Shown here: one piece after another, positions 28,498 to 37,408 of the stretch | How the letters are laid out: the number at the start of each line of letters is the position of its first letter | Position numbering within the stretch: the first letter of the stretch is position 1 | Source of the DNA: Promicromonospora soli | GTDB taxonomy: Bacteria; Actinomycetota; Actinomycetes; Actinomycetales; Cellulomonadaceae | DNA length: 64,000 nucleotides | Reading direction: 5' to 3' | NCBI RefSeq assembly: GCF_014653785.1 | Contig: NZ_BNAS01000001.1 | Location: 729,898 to 793,897 of the forward strand | Program-made: the position numbers and the translations under genes | The notes under the pieces: generated by a model | Database searches by the model: none | Told to the model about the DNA's origin: nothing | Seen by the model: only the letters and a program-made list of their open reading frames with translations

Positions 28498-28513
28498 CTT
28501 ACCGGTTAGTAAG
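28498..28513. promoter_or_regulatory. TetR-type operator between the transporter and its regulator
   Basis: CTTAC CGGTTA GTAAG is a perfect 5-bp dyad, 28 bp before the tetR start. An overlapping dyad CTAACC/GGTTAG spans 28485-28509. The site lies between the two divergent starts, as expected for joint control of the transporter and autoregulation. Confidence 0.6.
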
Positions 28514-28540
28514 GGCCAGATCTACGTCTAGGGTTGCCGC

Positions 28541-29206
28541 ATGACGGACGCACAGACTCGGACACGGACCCCGCGCCCCTCGCGCGCAGAGCGGCGCGAG
28601 GAGATCCTCAGCGCGGCGACCCGCGTCTTCGGCTCGAAGGGCTACCACGCGAGCTCGCTCGTCGACGTCGCCGAGCAGGTCGGGATCACCCATGCCGGGG
28701 TGCTCCACCACTTCGGCAGCAAGGACAAGCTCCTGCTGGCGGTCCTCGAGTACCGCCACCGCATCGACATCGAGCACCTCGAGGGCAAGCCCGGCGGGCT
28801 CGACCTCTTCAGGCACCTCGTGAACCTCAACATCGAGCGGCGCGGCATCGTGCAGGCCTACGCCGTGCTCACCGGCGAGTCCGTCACCGACGGGCACCCG
28901 GCCGCGCCGTGGGTCAGGAACCGCTTCGCGACCCTGCGCGCCGACATCGCCCAGGCGCTGCGCGAGATCGTCGACGCCGAGGTCGCGGCCGCGCGCGAAG
29001 CCGGCGAGGACGCCGAGCCCGTCGGGATCGGCGACGCCGAGCTCGACCGTGCTGCCAGCGCCGTCATCGGCGCCATGGACGGCCTGCAGGTGCAGTGGCT
29101 TCTCGACCCAGCGGCCGTCGACCTCGCCGAGACGACCGCCTTCGCGATCGAGGCGATCCTGGCGGCCACGCTCGCCGGAGCGAGGCGCCCGCGGCCGCTG
29201 GACTGA
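28541..29206 (+). CDS. TetR/AcrR-family transcriptional regulator
   Basis: A 221-residue regulator. The N-terminal helix-turn-helix spans about residues 18-65: [48 protein letters not shown]. The C-terminal ligand domain is helical with [19 protein letters not shown]. It is divergent from the family-5 importer operon with a dyad operator between, so it most likely represses that operon in the absence of the transported substrate or a metabolite of it (inference). Confidence 0.92.
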   Translation: MTDAQTRTRTPRPSRAERREEILSAATRVFGSKGYHASSLVDVAEQVGITHAGVLHHFGSKDKLLLAVLEYRHRIDIEHLEGKPGGLDLFRHLVNLNIERRGIVQAYAVLTGESVTDGHPAAPWVRNRFATLRADIAQALREIVDAEVAAAREAGEDAEPVGIGDAELDRAASAVIGAMDGLQVQWLLDPAAVDLAETTAFAIEAILAATLAGARRPRPLD

Positions 29207-29322
29207 CCACCGCGGCGCGGCCCGCCATGCCAAAGGCGTGCCCACGCGGTTCGTGGCGAACCCTGCCGGAGTGCGGCCTGTCGGGTCCGACCCCCCTCGT
29301 TCTGACATGGAAGAATGCCCGC

Positions 29323-29808
29323 ATGGCAATGCGTGAGATCCGTGTGGTTCCCGACCCAGTGCTGCGCACCCCGTGCGACACCGTGACGACTATCGACGAC
29401 CGAGTCCGCGGTCTCGTCGCCGATCTGGTAGACACGGTGGACGACGAAGGGCGTGCCGGACTGGCCGCCAATCAGATCGGTGTGTCCCTGCGGGCCTTCT
29501 CGTGGAACATCGAGGGCGACATCGGCTACGTGCTGAACCCCCGCATCGTCGAGCTGGGCGAGGAGCAGCAGGACGGCGGCGAGGGCTGCCTGTCCGTGCC
29601 GGGACTCTGGTACTCGACGGTGCGCGCGAACTACGCGCGGGTCGAGGGCATCAACCTCGACGGCGAGCCCATCACCGTGGAGGGCACCGGGATCATGGCC
29701 CGCTGCCTCCAGCACGAGTGCGACCACCTCGACGGGACGGTCTACCTCGACCGCCTCCAGAAGGAGACGCGGCGCGCGGCGATGCGGGAGCTTCGCGCGC
29801 GCCTGTGA
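29323..29808 (+). CDS. def: Peptide deformylase
   Basis: A 161-residue metalloenzyme that removes the N-formyl group from new polypeptides. All three motifs are present: GLAANQIG (motif I), EGCLS with metal ligand C89, and HECDH with H131, E132 and H135. Start 29323 follows GGAAGAA; ATG 29329 two codons on is an alternative. It stands alone between tetR and DUF3145. Confidence 0.96.
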   Translation: MAMREIRVVPDPVLRTPCDTVTTIDDRVRGLVADLVDTVDDEGRAGLAANQIGVSLRAFSWNIEGDIGYVLNPRIVELGEEQQDGGEGCLSVPGLWYSTVRANYARVEGINLDGEPITVEGTGIMARCLQHECDHLDGTVYLDRLQKETRRAAMRELRARL

Positions 29809-30085
29809 GGCTCGGCCTAGGGCGTTTAGTACACATCCGGCCTATGGGATGAATCTCAAGAAACTCCTAAGAGGCACTAGTGGCGCTACGCCCTTTTAGG
29901 CAAGAATGTGCCGCAAGGAACTTGTCGCACGCCCTGCTTCTTTCGACGTCTGTGCACCTTTCGCCTCGCATGTCACCCGCGAATCGTGCAGGATGTGGTC
30001 CGAAGCACCGCTGTGCAGCCGACCACAGCGTCACCGCCCGGGTGAGGACGTAGGGGAAGACGTACCTCGACCCAGGGAGGAAGAC
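29809..30085 (+). other. Leader region of the DUF3145 gene
   Basis: A 277-bp gap with no open frame of protein character. The first 150 bp (about 29815-29965) are clearly richer in A+T than flanking genes and probably hold the promoter. No convincing -35/-10 pair, riboswitch fold or repeat is recognised. Confidence 0.3.
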
Positions 30086-30583
30086 ATGGCCGGTGTCACC
30101 ACGCGGGGTGTGCTTTTCGTGCACTCTGCGCCTCGTGCCCTGTGCCCCCACATCGAGTGGGCCGCGGGGAACGTACTCGGCGTGCGCGTTTCCATGGACT
30201 GGACCCCGCAGCCCGCAGGACGTGGCCTGTACCGCGCCGAATACTCCTGGCAGGGCCCGCAGGGCACGGGCGCCAAGGTGGCGTCCGCTCTCCGCGGGTG
30301 GTCGCACCTGCGTTACGAGGTCACCGAGGACGCGAGCAACGGCGCCGACGGCGCTCGCTGGTCGCACACCCCCGACCTCGGCATCTTCCACGCCATGACC
30401 GACGTGCACGGCAACGTCGTGGTCCAGGAGGACCGGGTGCGTGCCGCCCTCGAGCTCGCCGACCCGCGCGCGATGAGGGACGCGCTCGACCTCGCCCTGG
30501 GTGCCGCCTGGGACGACGAGCTCGAGCCGTTCCGGTACGCCGGGCTCGGCGCGCCGGTGCGCTGGCTGCACCAGGTGGGCTGA
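30086..30583 (+). CDS. DUF3145 domain-containing protein
   Basis: A 165-residue cytoplasmic protein: TTRGVLFVHSAPRALCPHIEWAAG, GLYRAEYSWQGPQGTGAKVASALRGWSHLRYEVTED and ALGAAWDDELEPFRYAGLG match the actinobacterial DUF3145 family almost end to end. Function unknown. A strong ribosome site (AGGGAGGAAGAC) precedes the ATG, suggesting high expression. Convergent with the HTTM gene across a hairpin terminator. Confidence 0.92.
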   Translation: MAGVTTRGVLFVHSAPRALCPHIEWAAGNVLGVRVSMDWTPQPAGRGLYRAEYSWQGPQGTGAKVASALRGWSHLRYEVTEDASNGADGARWSHTPDLGIFHAMTDVHGNVVVQEDRVRAALELADPRAMRDALDLALGAAWDDELEPFRYAGLGAPVRWLHQVG

Positions 30584-30594
30584 TCACCCCGGTT

Positions 30595-30640
30595 CGCCGA
30601 AGTAGTCAAGCGGTCACCTCGCCACTTGACTGCTTCGGCG
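30595..30640. terminator. Hairpin terminator overlapping the HTTM gene end
   Basis: Arms 30595-30610 and 30625-30640 pair over 16 bp (one T-G) with a 14-nt loop. It follows the DUF3145 stop by 11 bp. The right arm lies inside the last codons of the convergent gene (stop at 30614). Confidence 0.65.
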
Positions 30641-31534
30641 GGCCCAGGTCGCGTCCCGGAGGAACACGCAGTCGCCCGCCATCATGAACAGCGAGAAGAA
30701 CGGCAGCCCCATGATCACGCCGATGCCGGCGTGCATGACGAGCGCCCCGGCCACGCCGGCCACCCGCAGGTGCCGCTGCAGCAGCAGGAGCGGGAAGGCC
30801 AGCTGCAGCACGATCGTCCCCCACGTCACCGCGGCCACGAGCCATCCGCTGCCCGCGACGAGGTCGGCCAGCGGCGGCCACGGCCGAAACTGCGGCAGCA
30901 TCAGCGGGTAGTACACGGCCGATCCGTCGCGCCACTGGGCACCCTGCAGCTTGAACAGCCCAGACAGCACGTAGGCCAGGCAGATCTGCGCTCCCACCGC
31001 CAGCACGGCGGCGTTGTGGAGCAGGTTGCGCACCTGGGTTCGCTCGGGTTGCAGCAGGGCCGACGCCGGTAGCGGTGCCGCCCCTCGTGCCGACGCGCCG
31101 CTCACGCTCCCCCGGCGTCGGGCATCGAGCGACCAGCGGGCCGACGTGTCGGCGAAGCTTAGGTAGACCAGCAGGATCCGCGAGATGTTGTCGCCCTGGT
31201 CGGCGATCAGGGGATTCACGGCGGTCAGCCCCGTCCAGCCGCACAGCAGCAGCGGCAGCGTCCACCGGACCCGCCAGCCCACGGCGACCAGCACGGCCAC
31301 CAGGAGCAGCGCGATGCAGCCCACCGTGAGCAGCGGGCCGCTGGTGAGCGCATGCCCGCCGATCGTCGTCGTCCAGCGGGCTCCGGCGCCCCAGAGGGCG
31401 TGGCGCGCCGGGAAGTTCACCGCCACGTAGCCGGCGATGCCCAGGCCGAACACGATGCGCATCAGCGCGACGCCGTAGGTCGCGTGGGCGGATGCCGTCA
31501 TCCAGCGCACCCCGGCGTCCAGCAGCCGGCTCAC
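30614..31534 (-). CDS. HTTM domain membrane protein
   Basis: A 306-residue integral membrane protein with about six to seven helices. GVALMRIVFGLGIAGYVAVNFP at the start, DNISRILLVYLSFADTSARWSLD, and the paired ALYQ-like GAQWRDGSAVYYPLMLPQF fit the HTTM (vitamin K-dependent gamma-carboxylase-like) family. Enzymatic activity in bacteria is unproven. GTG 31534 overlaps the DUF5819 stop as GTGA, so the two genes are coupled and probably act together. Confidence 0.85.
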   Translation of the reverse strand: MSRLLDAGVRWMTASAHATYGVALMRIVFGLGIAGYVAVNFPARHALWGAGARWTTTIGGHALTSGPLLTVGCIALLLVAVLVAVGWRVRWTLPLLLCGWTGLTAVNPLIADQGDNISRILLVYLSFADTSARWSLDARRRGSVSGASARGAAPLPASALLQPERTQVRNLLHNAAVLAVGAQICLAYVLSGLFKLQGAQWRDGSAVYYPLMLPQFRPWPPLADLVAGSGWLVAAVTWGTIVLQLAFPLLLLQRHLRVAGVAGALVMHAGIGVIMGLPFFSLFMMAGDCVFLRDATWARRSSQVAR

Positions 31535-32439
31535 TGGACGTCCCCGCCGGGCGCGGTCTCGGTGCGCAGCGCATCCCAGGTGGCGCGGAACGCGGCGTCG
31601 TCCTGTCCGGCTACGACGACAGGCGGCCGGGCTCCGAGGACCAGCTCGGTGGGCTCCGGCCGCTCGCCGGCACCGTACGGCGCGACGGCGCGGCGCACGA
31701 TGCTCGCCTGGACGTACACGGGGTCGTGGCCGGCCGCGGCCGGTCCGTCCGCGCGCAGCACCTGCGTCGCGTAGGCGGCCAGGGCCCGGTCCTCGCCGAG
31801 GTACTGGTCGACGGCGTCCGGCGTGGCCCCGGCGTCGAGCAGCGCGGTGCGCAGGCCGGGCCAGGGATTGGCGTCGGCCGCTGTGCCAGCCTCCCGGCTC
31901 CGCAGGCTCGTGGGCGACGCCAGGACGACGGCCCGTGCCTCTTCGGACAGCGCGAGGTAGGCGTTGCGGGTGTCGGATGCCAGACGGCGGGACGGGCGTT
32001 CGGTCGCCGCCGGGAGCAGGTGTCCGGTCAGCGCCCGGACCTCGACCGCCGTGGTGTCGATCCAGGGCCCGGGCACGAGGCCGCCGTCGGGCCCGCCGGG
32101 GTACACGCCACGCACGAGCAGGGTGTACTCCACGTGCAGGGGCGAGGGGGCAAAGATCGACCAGTTCTGGGCGAAGACCGGGGTCATATAGGTCTCCAGG
32201 GCACGATGCGCGGCGGTGGCGGGTCCCCGGCCGGGAGGCGCGTCATCGTCCGGCAGGCCGGTCACGTACCCCGGTGCCGCCCATAGGAATGTCGCTGTGA
32301 GGTGCGCGGCCAGGAGCGCCCAGACCGCGAGTACGAGGCCGCGGACGCGCCGGGAGACGGCGGGTGCCCGATACGTCGGCTCGTCTGCCGGCCCGCATGG
32401 AAGGGGGCGGGCACCCTCGCCGCCCTGTGCGCTGCTCAC
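31531..32439 (-). CDS. DUF5819 family membrane protein
   Basis: A 302-residue protein with one N-terminal membrane helix (about 33-55, VRGLVLAVWALLAAHLTATFLW) and a large extracytoplasmic part. TPVFAQNWSIFAPSPLHVEYTLLVRG is the family's hallmark. DUF5819 genes are regularly paired with HTTM genes, as here by a GTGA overlap, suggesting a two-protein complex in the envelope; the reaction is unknown. GTG 32439 start has no strong ribosome site. Confidence 0.85.
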   Translation of the reverse strand: MSSAQGGEGARPLPCGPADEPTYRAPAVSRRVRGLVLAVWALLAAHLTATFLWAAPGYVTGLPDDDAPPGRGPATAAHRALETYMTPVFAQNWSIFAPSPLHVEYTLLVRGVYPGGPDGGLVPGPWIDTTAVEVRALTGHLLPAATERPSRRLASDTRNAYLALSEEARAVVLASPTSLRSREAGTAADANPWPGLRTALLDAGATPDAVDQYLGEDRALAAYATQVLRADGPAAAGHDPVYVQASIVRRAVAPYGAGERPEPTELVLGARPPVVVAGQDDAAFRATWDALRTETAPGGDVQ

Positions 32440-32494
32440 CGCGCACAGGTTGCCAGAGGCACCGGTCCCGTTCCAGCCCGTGCCGCTCCAGGAT

Positions 32495-33034
32495 TCAGCC
32501 GGTCCGGCCCTTCTTGACCGCGCCGAAGATCACCCGGATCCCGAGGCCGAGGATGATGAGGTCCAGCAGCACCTGCCCGGCGACCAGCAGCCTGACTGCC
32601 TCCGATCGAGGCGCGATGTCGCCGAAACCGACCGTGGCGAACGTGGTGATGGTGAAGTACAGGGCATCGGACCGGGAGAGCGGCTCGCTGAACGTCGTCG
32701 GCGCCTGGTTGCTCAGGATGAAGTAGGTCGACGCGAACAGAAGGATGAAGAACGGGACGAGCGTCGCCAAGGCCTGCATCGCTCGGATGGCGGGAGCCCT
32801 GGACCGGACGATGGCACGGACTTCCCAGATCGCCGTCGCCGCGAGCGCCGTGAGGCCGAGGATCAGTGCGGTCGCCAGGAACGACACCGAACCGCGCGAA
32901 AGGGGCAGCAGGTAGTAGAGCACCACCAGGAACACCGAGATCGCCCCGGAACGCAGCAGGCCGAACGTGATCATCGTCCAACCAGGCCTCGTGCCGGGAC
33001 CGGCGTCGTCCCGCTGCGGATCGCGTGCTTGCAC
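32495..33034 (-). CDS. Potassium channel family protein (two-pore-helix type)
   Basis: A 179-residue membrane protein with four hydrophobic segments; the last two flank the pore loop SDALYFTITTFATVGFGDIAP, whose TVGFGD is a K+ selectivity filter. No RCK/TrkA domain follows, so it is a minimal ion channel. GTG 33034 is preferred because AGGAGG lies 8 nt upstream; the earlier GTG at 33043 would overlap that ribosome site. It is monocistronic between DUF5819 and rtcB. Confidence 0.88.
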   Translation of the reverse strand: MQARDPQRDDAGPGTRPGWTMITFGLLRSGAISVFLVVLYYLLPLSRGSVSFLATALILGLTALAATAIWEVRAIVRSRAPAIRAMQALATLVPFFILLFASTYFILSNQAPTTFSEPLSRSDALYFTITTFATVGFGDIAPRSEAVRLLVAGQVLLDLIILGLGIRVIFGAVKKGRTG

Positions 33035-33191
33035 GTCGGGCACCTCCTGAACCTGGACCCACTCTGATCCTCGAGGTCCGCGACGTCCACCGCAGTCCCG
33101 GACGCGAGGGTCCGGACGGTGCCGCTGCCGGCGCGACCACCCGTCGTCGCGGGTGGTCGCGCCTCGCGCAGACCGCGGTAGCCCGCGGCGG

Positions 33192-34430
33192 TCAGCCCTT
33201 GACGCAGAGCACCGTCCGCAGGCGGGCCACGACCTCGACGAGGTCGGACTGCGCCGCGATCACCGCGTCCAGGTCCTTGTACGCGCCCGGGATCTCGTCG
33301 AGCACGCCGTGGTCCTTGCGGCACTCGACGCCCTCGGTCTGGGCGGCGAGGTCCTCTACCGTGAACTCCTTCTTGGCCCGGGTCCGGGACATCCGCCGGC
33401 CCGCGCCGTGGGACGCGGACCAGTACGACGCCGGGTTGCCCAGGCCGCGCACCACGTAGGAGCCCGTGCCCATCGACCCGGGGATGAGGCCCAGGTCGCC
33501 CAGGCCGGCCCGGATAGCACCCTTGCGGGTGACGATCAGCTCCGCGCCGTCGACCTGCTCGCGCGCCACGTAGTTGTGGTGCACGTTCACGCCCTCGTCG
33601 AAGGTGAGCGCGCGGCCGCCGTCGGACATCGCCGTGAACTCGTCACGGACCGCCTGGACGGCGAGCGCCATCATGACCGCCCGCGAGCGGGCCGCGTACT
33701 CCTGCGCCCACCAGAGGTCGTTGAGGTACGCGTCCATCTCGGGCGTGCCGGCGAGGAACACTGCGAGCTCCCGGTCCACGAGGCCTACGTTGTGCTCGAG
33801 GCGCTTCGCGATGCCGACGTGGTGCTCAGCGAGCTCCTTGCCGATGTTGCGCGACCCGGAGTGGAGCTGGAGCCACACCTGGTCATCCGAATCCAGACAT
33901 ACCTCTACAAAATGGTTTCCCCCACCCAGCGAACCGAGCTGCTTGCGCGCCCGGGTCTCCAGCTGCCGCACCTTCGGGTTCAGCGTCTCGAACCGGTCCC
34001 AGAACGCCTGCTCGCCGCGCAGCCGCTCCTGGCCTCCCGAGCCCTTCACGGGTCGCAGGCGGCGCAGGTCCACCTGCTCGTCGTGGGAGTTGAACCCGAC
34101 CGGGATCGCAGCCTCGATGCGCGCACGGAGGCGCGAGAGGTCGTCCGGCAAGTCGGCCGCGGTGAGCGAGGTGCGGACGCCGATCATGCCGCACCCGATG
34201 TCGACGCCCACGGCGTTCGGGGAGACCGCGTCACGCATCGCGATGACCGAGCCGACGGTCGCACCCTTGCCGAGGTGGACGTCCGGCATGACATGCACAC
34301 CCTCGACCCAGGGCAGGGCCGAGATGTTTCGCAGCTGGTTCAGCGCGGCGTGGTCCACGTCGTGCTCGTGCGCCCACATGAGGGTCTGGGCCCGGGCGCC
34401 CGACAGGGCGACCGGGAAGTTCGACGACAT
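33192..34430 (-). CDS. rtcB: RNA-splicing ligase RtcB
   Basis: A 412-residue GTP/Mn2+-dependent ligase that joins RNA 2',3'-cyclic phosphate (or 3'-phosphate) to 5'-OH ends. Metal ligands are visible in AVGVDIGCGM, GGGNHFVE, LQLHSGSRN and VHHNYV; the guanylylated histidine is H341 in SHGAGRRMSR. The ATG at 34430 follows CTGGAGCAC. No rtcA or rtcR, and no archease gene, is adjacent. Likely a tRNA or mRNA repair role. Confidence 0.96.
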   Translation of the reverse strand: MSSNFPVALSGARAQTLMWAHEHDVDHAALNQLRNISALPWVEGVHVMPDVHLGKGATVGSVIAMRDAVSPNAVGVDIGCGMIGVRTSLTAADLPDDLSRLRARIEAAIPVGFNSHDEQVDLRRLRPVKGSGGQERLRGEQAFWDRFETLNPKVRQLETRARKQLGSLGGGNHFVEVCLDSDDQVWLQLHSGSRNIGKELAEHHVGIAKRLEHNVGLVDRELAVFLAGTPEMDAYLNDLWWAQEYAARSRAVMMALAVQAVRDEFTAMSDGGRALTFDEGVNVHHNYVAREQVDGAELIVTRKGAIRAGLGDLGLIPGSMGTGSYVVRGLGNPASYWSASHGAGRRMSRTRAKKEFTVEDLAAQTEGVECRKDHGVLDEIPGAYKDLDAVIAAQSDLVEVVARLRTVLCVKG

Positions 34431-34529
34431 GGGAGTGCTCCAGGTCTTTGAGGGGAATGGCTCGCAGAACCTAAGTGCCGACGGCGAGCGCGCGCCAGGC
34501 ATTTCGCGGACCGCCCGGGCCGAGCGAGG

Positions 34530-36128
34530 TCAGCCGAGCTCTGTCCCGTCGAGCGAGGACGACGGCTTGTAGTCGGGCAGTCGCATCATGCGGAAGGAGT
34601 TGACGAGTCCGACGAGGCCGGCGAGCAGCGGTACCAGCAGGGCAACCTGCAGCGAGCGGTTGCGGGAGTCGTCGTTGATGGCCAGTACCTCGGCCTCGAC
34701 TGCCGGGGGCTGGCCCGTGATCTGCTCTGCGAGCTGGGTGTTGCTCATGACCTCGGCGTCGGCCTCGAGCGCGGCGGCGATCTGCTGCTGCTGGGCGAGG
34801 GGGATGATCGAGCTGTCCTCGGTCAGCTGGTTGAAGTTGAGCACGAGGGCGGCCAGCAAGATACCTCCCGACATGGCGAGGCCGAAGGAGAGGCCGAAGG
34901 AACCGGCAGCCGAGTTGACGCCGGCGGCCTCGCTGACCCGTTCCTCCTCGACGGGGGCGAGGGTGTAGTTGTTGAGCTGCGAGACGAGCAGGCCGAGTCC
35001 GCAGCCTGCGACGGCGAGCGGGAGCACGAGGTACCAGCCGCTGTCCACGCGGGAGACGAACGGGATGATGACGGCGATCCCGAGGCTGGCCAGCAGGAAC
35101 CCGGCGCGGATGATCGCGGCCGGACGCCGGCGTCCGGCCCTCTTGCCCGCCACGACCGCGGCCGCGAACATCGTCAGCGAGAGCGGGGTCAGGGCCAGAC
35201 CCGCCTGGAGGGCGTTGTACTCGAGGGTCATCTGCAGGAACAGCGGCAGGGCGATCATGGCCCCACCGAGCGTGATCTGCTGGAGCATCTGACCTGTGAC
35301 CCCGGTGGTGAAGCTGGGATGGCGGAACAGGTCGGGATCAAGCAGGGGGACCTTGTGCGCACGCGCACGTCGTTTGAGCCACCAGGCGAGGGCCACCAGC
35401 GCCACGACCCCGACCACGATGAGCAGGCCGACGAGCTCACCGCCCTCCTGCCAGACCAGGATCCCGAGCACCACGCCGCCCATGCCGACGACGGACAGGA
35501 TCGCGCCGACGACGTCGACCTGGCGGGAGCCGGTGTAGGGGACTTCGCGCACCAGTCTGATCTGGCTCAGGACGACGGCGATGATGAGCGCCTCCAGCGC
35601 GAACCCGACCCGCCACGACAGGTAGGTCGTGACGAACCCGCCCAGCAGCGGGCCGATCGCGGCAGCGATGGCGGCCGCCGCGCCGACCAGCGCGTATGCC
35701 TGTTTCTGGGCCGCACCGGCGAAGTTGCCATGGATCAGTGACTGCATCGCCGGCAGGAGCAACGAGGCCCCGAGCCCGCCGATGACGGCCCAGAAGACGA
35801 CGATCGCCGTGAGGCTCTGCGCGAGCGTCATGGCCACCGCCCCCGTCGCGTACGCCAGCAACCCGAGGACGTAGGCGCGCTTGCGACCGATCAGATCGCC
35901 CACCTTGCTGTTGATCAGGATGAACGCCGCCGAGACCAGCGCTTCGAGCGCGATGGCGGACTGCACGCCTCCGGCCGTGGTGTCCAGGTCCGTGATGACC
36001 GCAGAGATCGACACGTTCATCAACGAGGTGTCGACCACGAGCACAAACATCGCTGCCGCCAGCAGCAGCATGAGCCGTCGGCTCTTCGCGCCGCCAGGCT
36101 CGGTTCCTTCGCCCGGTCCGGTACTCAT
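34530..36128 (-). CDS. MFS transporter, DHA2 (14-helix) drug exporter type
   Basis: A 532-residue permease with about 14 membrane helices. The motif A loop GDLIGRKRAYVLG between helices 2 and 3, and the N-terminal VLVVDTSLMNVSISAVITDL, are typical of DHA2 proton-coupled multidrug exporters. An unusually long external loop (about 435-490) lies before the last helix. The substrate is not readable. Single gene, 100 bp upstream of rtcB on the same strand, with no regulator beside it. Confidence 0.92.
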   Translation of the reverse strand: MSTGPGEGTEPGGAKSRRLMLLLAAAMFVLVVDTSLMNVSISAVITDLDTTAGGVQSAIALEALVSAAFILINSKVGDLIGRKRAYVLGLLAYATGAVAMTLAQSLTAIVVFWAVIGGLGASLLLPAMQSLIHGNFAGAAQKQAYALVGAAAAIAAAIGPLLGGFVTTYLSWRVGFALEALIIAVVLSQIRLVREVPYTGSRQVDVVGAILSVVGMGGVVLGILVWQEGGELVGLLIVVGVVALVALAWWLKRRARAHKVPLLDPDLFRHPSFTTGVTGQMLQQITLGGAMIALPLFLQMTLEYNALQAGLALTPLSLTMFAAAVVAGKRAGRRRPAAIIRAGFLLASLGIAVIIPFVSRVDSGWYLVLPLAVAGCGLGLLVSQLNNYTLAPVEEERVSEAAGVNSAAGSFGLSFGLAMSGGILLAALVLNFNQLTEDSSIIPLAQQQQIAAALEADAEVMSNTQLAEQITGQPPAVEAEVLAINDDSRNRSLQVALLVPLLAGLVGLVNSFRMMRLPDYKPSSSLDGTELG

Positions 36129-36342
36129 GTCGCCCGCCTCGGCTCTCGCGGGGGGGTCTGTAGCACCCTGCGGGTGCCGGCCCGCCGCTCACTTTCGAGC
36201 GTACCGAGGCGGACGGCGTCAGTCGCCCCGAGCGTCCTGAAGTCGACGTCGTCGCTAGTGCGCCCTGGACGTGCCCACGCGGGCCGCACCTACGCTGACC
36301 GGCTGAGGCAGTAGGATCCTTGCGCGGCATGGTGCCGCGCAC

Positions 36343-36419
36343 GCCCCGTTAGCTCAGCTGGTCAGAGCAGGAGACTCATAATCTCTCGGTCACAGGTTCA
36401 AGTCCTGTACGGGGCACCA
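36343..36419 (+). tRNA. tRNA-Met (CAT), elongator type
   Basis: Acceptor GCCCCGT pairs perfectly with ACGGGGC, followed by A and an encoded CCA. The loop CTCATAA gives anticodon CAT (36377-36379). The 1-72 pair is G-C and the anticodon stem lacks three G-C pairs, so it is not the initiator. A CAT-containing tRNA-Ile2 is a less likely reading. Confidence 0.92.
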
Positions 36420-36420
36420 G

Positions 36421-36449
36421 AGGCCCGGAATCCCGCCGATTCCGGGCCT
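36421..36449 (+). terminator. tRNA-Met terminator
   Basis: AGGCCCGGAATC and its complement form a perfect 12-bp stem with a CCGCC loop just after the CCA, then CTCTCT. The stem is nearly identical to those at 45585 and 48803. Confidence 0.75.
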
Positions 36450-36835
36450 CTCTCTGCTTCCGTTACACGGTGCCGACCCAGCGGAAACCCAGCGCTATCA
36501 CACCCAGCATGGACACTGTCTCGGCGCTTCACCCGGGGTTCCACCGAATAGGGACACCTCAGTGTGAGGCTGGACCAGCGCGGGCAAGCTAGCGAGCAGC
36601 CGAGGCCAGCGAGCCCGAGGCGACGCGATGGCCACGGAACAAGATCTCGAAGGACGCGACAGCACTGCACTGAGGTTTTCTCGCCTCGTTGTTGAGTGAG
36701 GGGATCGTTCTCGGATGGTAGACGGGACGTCAGCGGCAGCGTCGCTGCTGGAGCACTATCTCAGTGCCCAATATCTCTGCGGGCCGAGTGTGCGGACGAT
36801 GACAGATCGCGGACCGAGCCGGACAGAAGAGAGAC
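36450..36835. other. Intergenic region, no gene seen
   Basis: 386 bp between the tRNA-Met terminator and the sigma factor gene. The small open frames here overlap the tRNA or run into the sigma gene in another frame and lack protein character. The stretch must contain the sigma gene's promoter, but no clear pair of boxes is recognised. Confidence 0.4.
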
Positions 36836-37408
36836 ATGACAGCTGCCGAACCACGGGAGGACGACCGCCGGGCGCACTTCACACGCCTGGCGGCGCTCGT
36901 TCACGAACCGATACATCGATACGCCATGCGCCGGGTCGATCCGTCTGACGTTGACGACATCGTCGCCGAGACCCTGTTGGTTCTGTGGAGACGGCTCGAT
37001 GACGTCCCCGCCGAGGCGGAGCTGCCGTGGTGCTACAACGTGGCACGCAACTGCGTGGCAAACCTGCGGCGATCAGCCCATCGCCGCGTGCGCCTGACAT
37101 TGCGGCTGGCGGACGAGCTGCATGTGACACCTGATCGCGACGGGTCGGCAGCGGAGAGTGGGCAGGGCGTGGATGCCGCGCTCGCGTCGCTGCCCGCCAA
37201 GGAACGGGAGGTTGTCATGCTGTGGGCCTGGGAAGGTCTGGCGCCCCGGGAGATTGCCGTTGCCCTGGGAACGAGTGCGAATGCGGTGAGCCTGCGTTTG
37301 TCGCGGGCCAAACGACGGATGAAGTCGTATCTCGCGTCTCATGGCGCGCGACAGGATCTGGCCAGTGCGGGACAGGAAGTACGTGTGAGCGAGAAGGAGG
37401 CCCGATGA
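36836..37408 (+). CDS. ECF-type RNA polymerase sigma factor
   Basis: A 190-residue sigma-70 family protein with region 2 (HRYAMRRVDPSDVDDIVAETLLVLWRRLDDVP...WCYNVARNCVANLRR) and region 4 (LPAKEREVVMLWAWEGLAPREIAVALGTSANAVSLRLSRAKRRM). Such sigma factors direct RNA polymerase to stress or envelope genes. Its stop overlaps the start of the next gene (ATGA), a membrane protein that is probably its regulatory partner. ATG 36836 follows AGAGAG. Confidence 0.92.
   Translation: MTAAEPREDDRRAHFTRLAALVHEPIHRYAMRRVDPSDVDDIVAETLLVLWRRLDDVPAEAELPWCYNVARNCVANLRRSAHRRVRLTLRLADELHVTPDRDGSAAESGQGVDAALASLPAKEREVVMLWAWEGLAPREIAVALGTSANAVSLRLSRAKRRMKSYLASHGARQDLASAGQEVRVSEKEAR

Noticed and set aside
36398-36670. 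90-codon frame on the minus strand past tRNA-Met
   Set aside because: It overlaps the tRNA 3' end and its terminator and lacks protein character.
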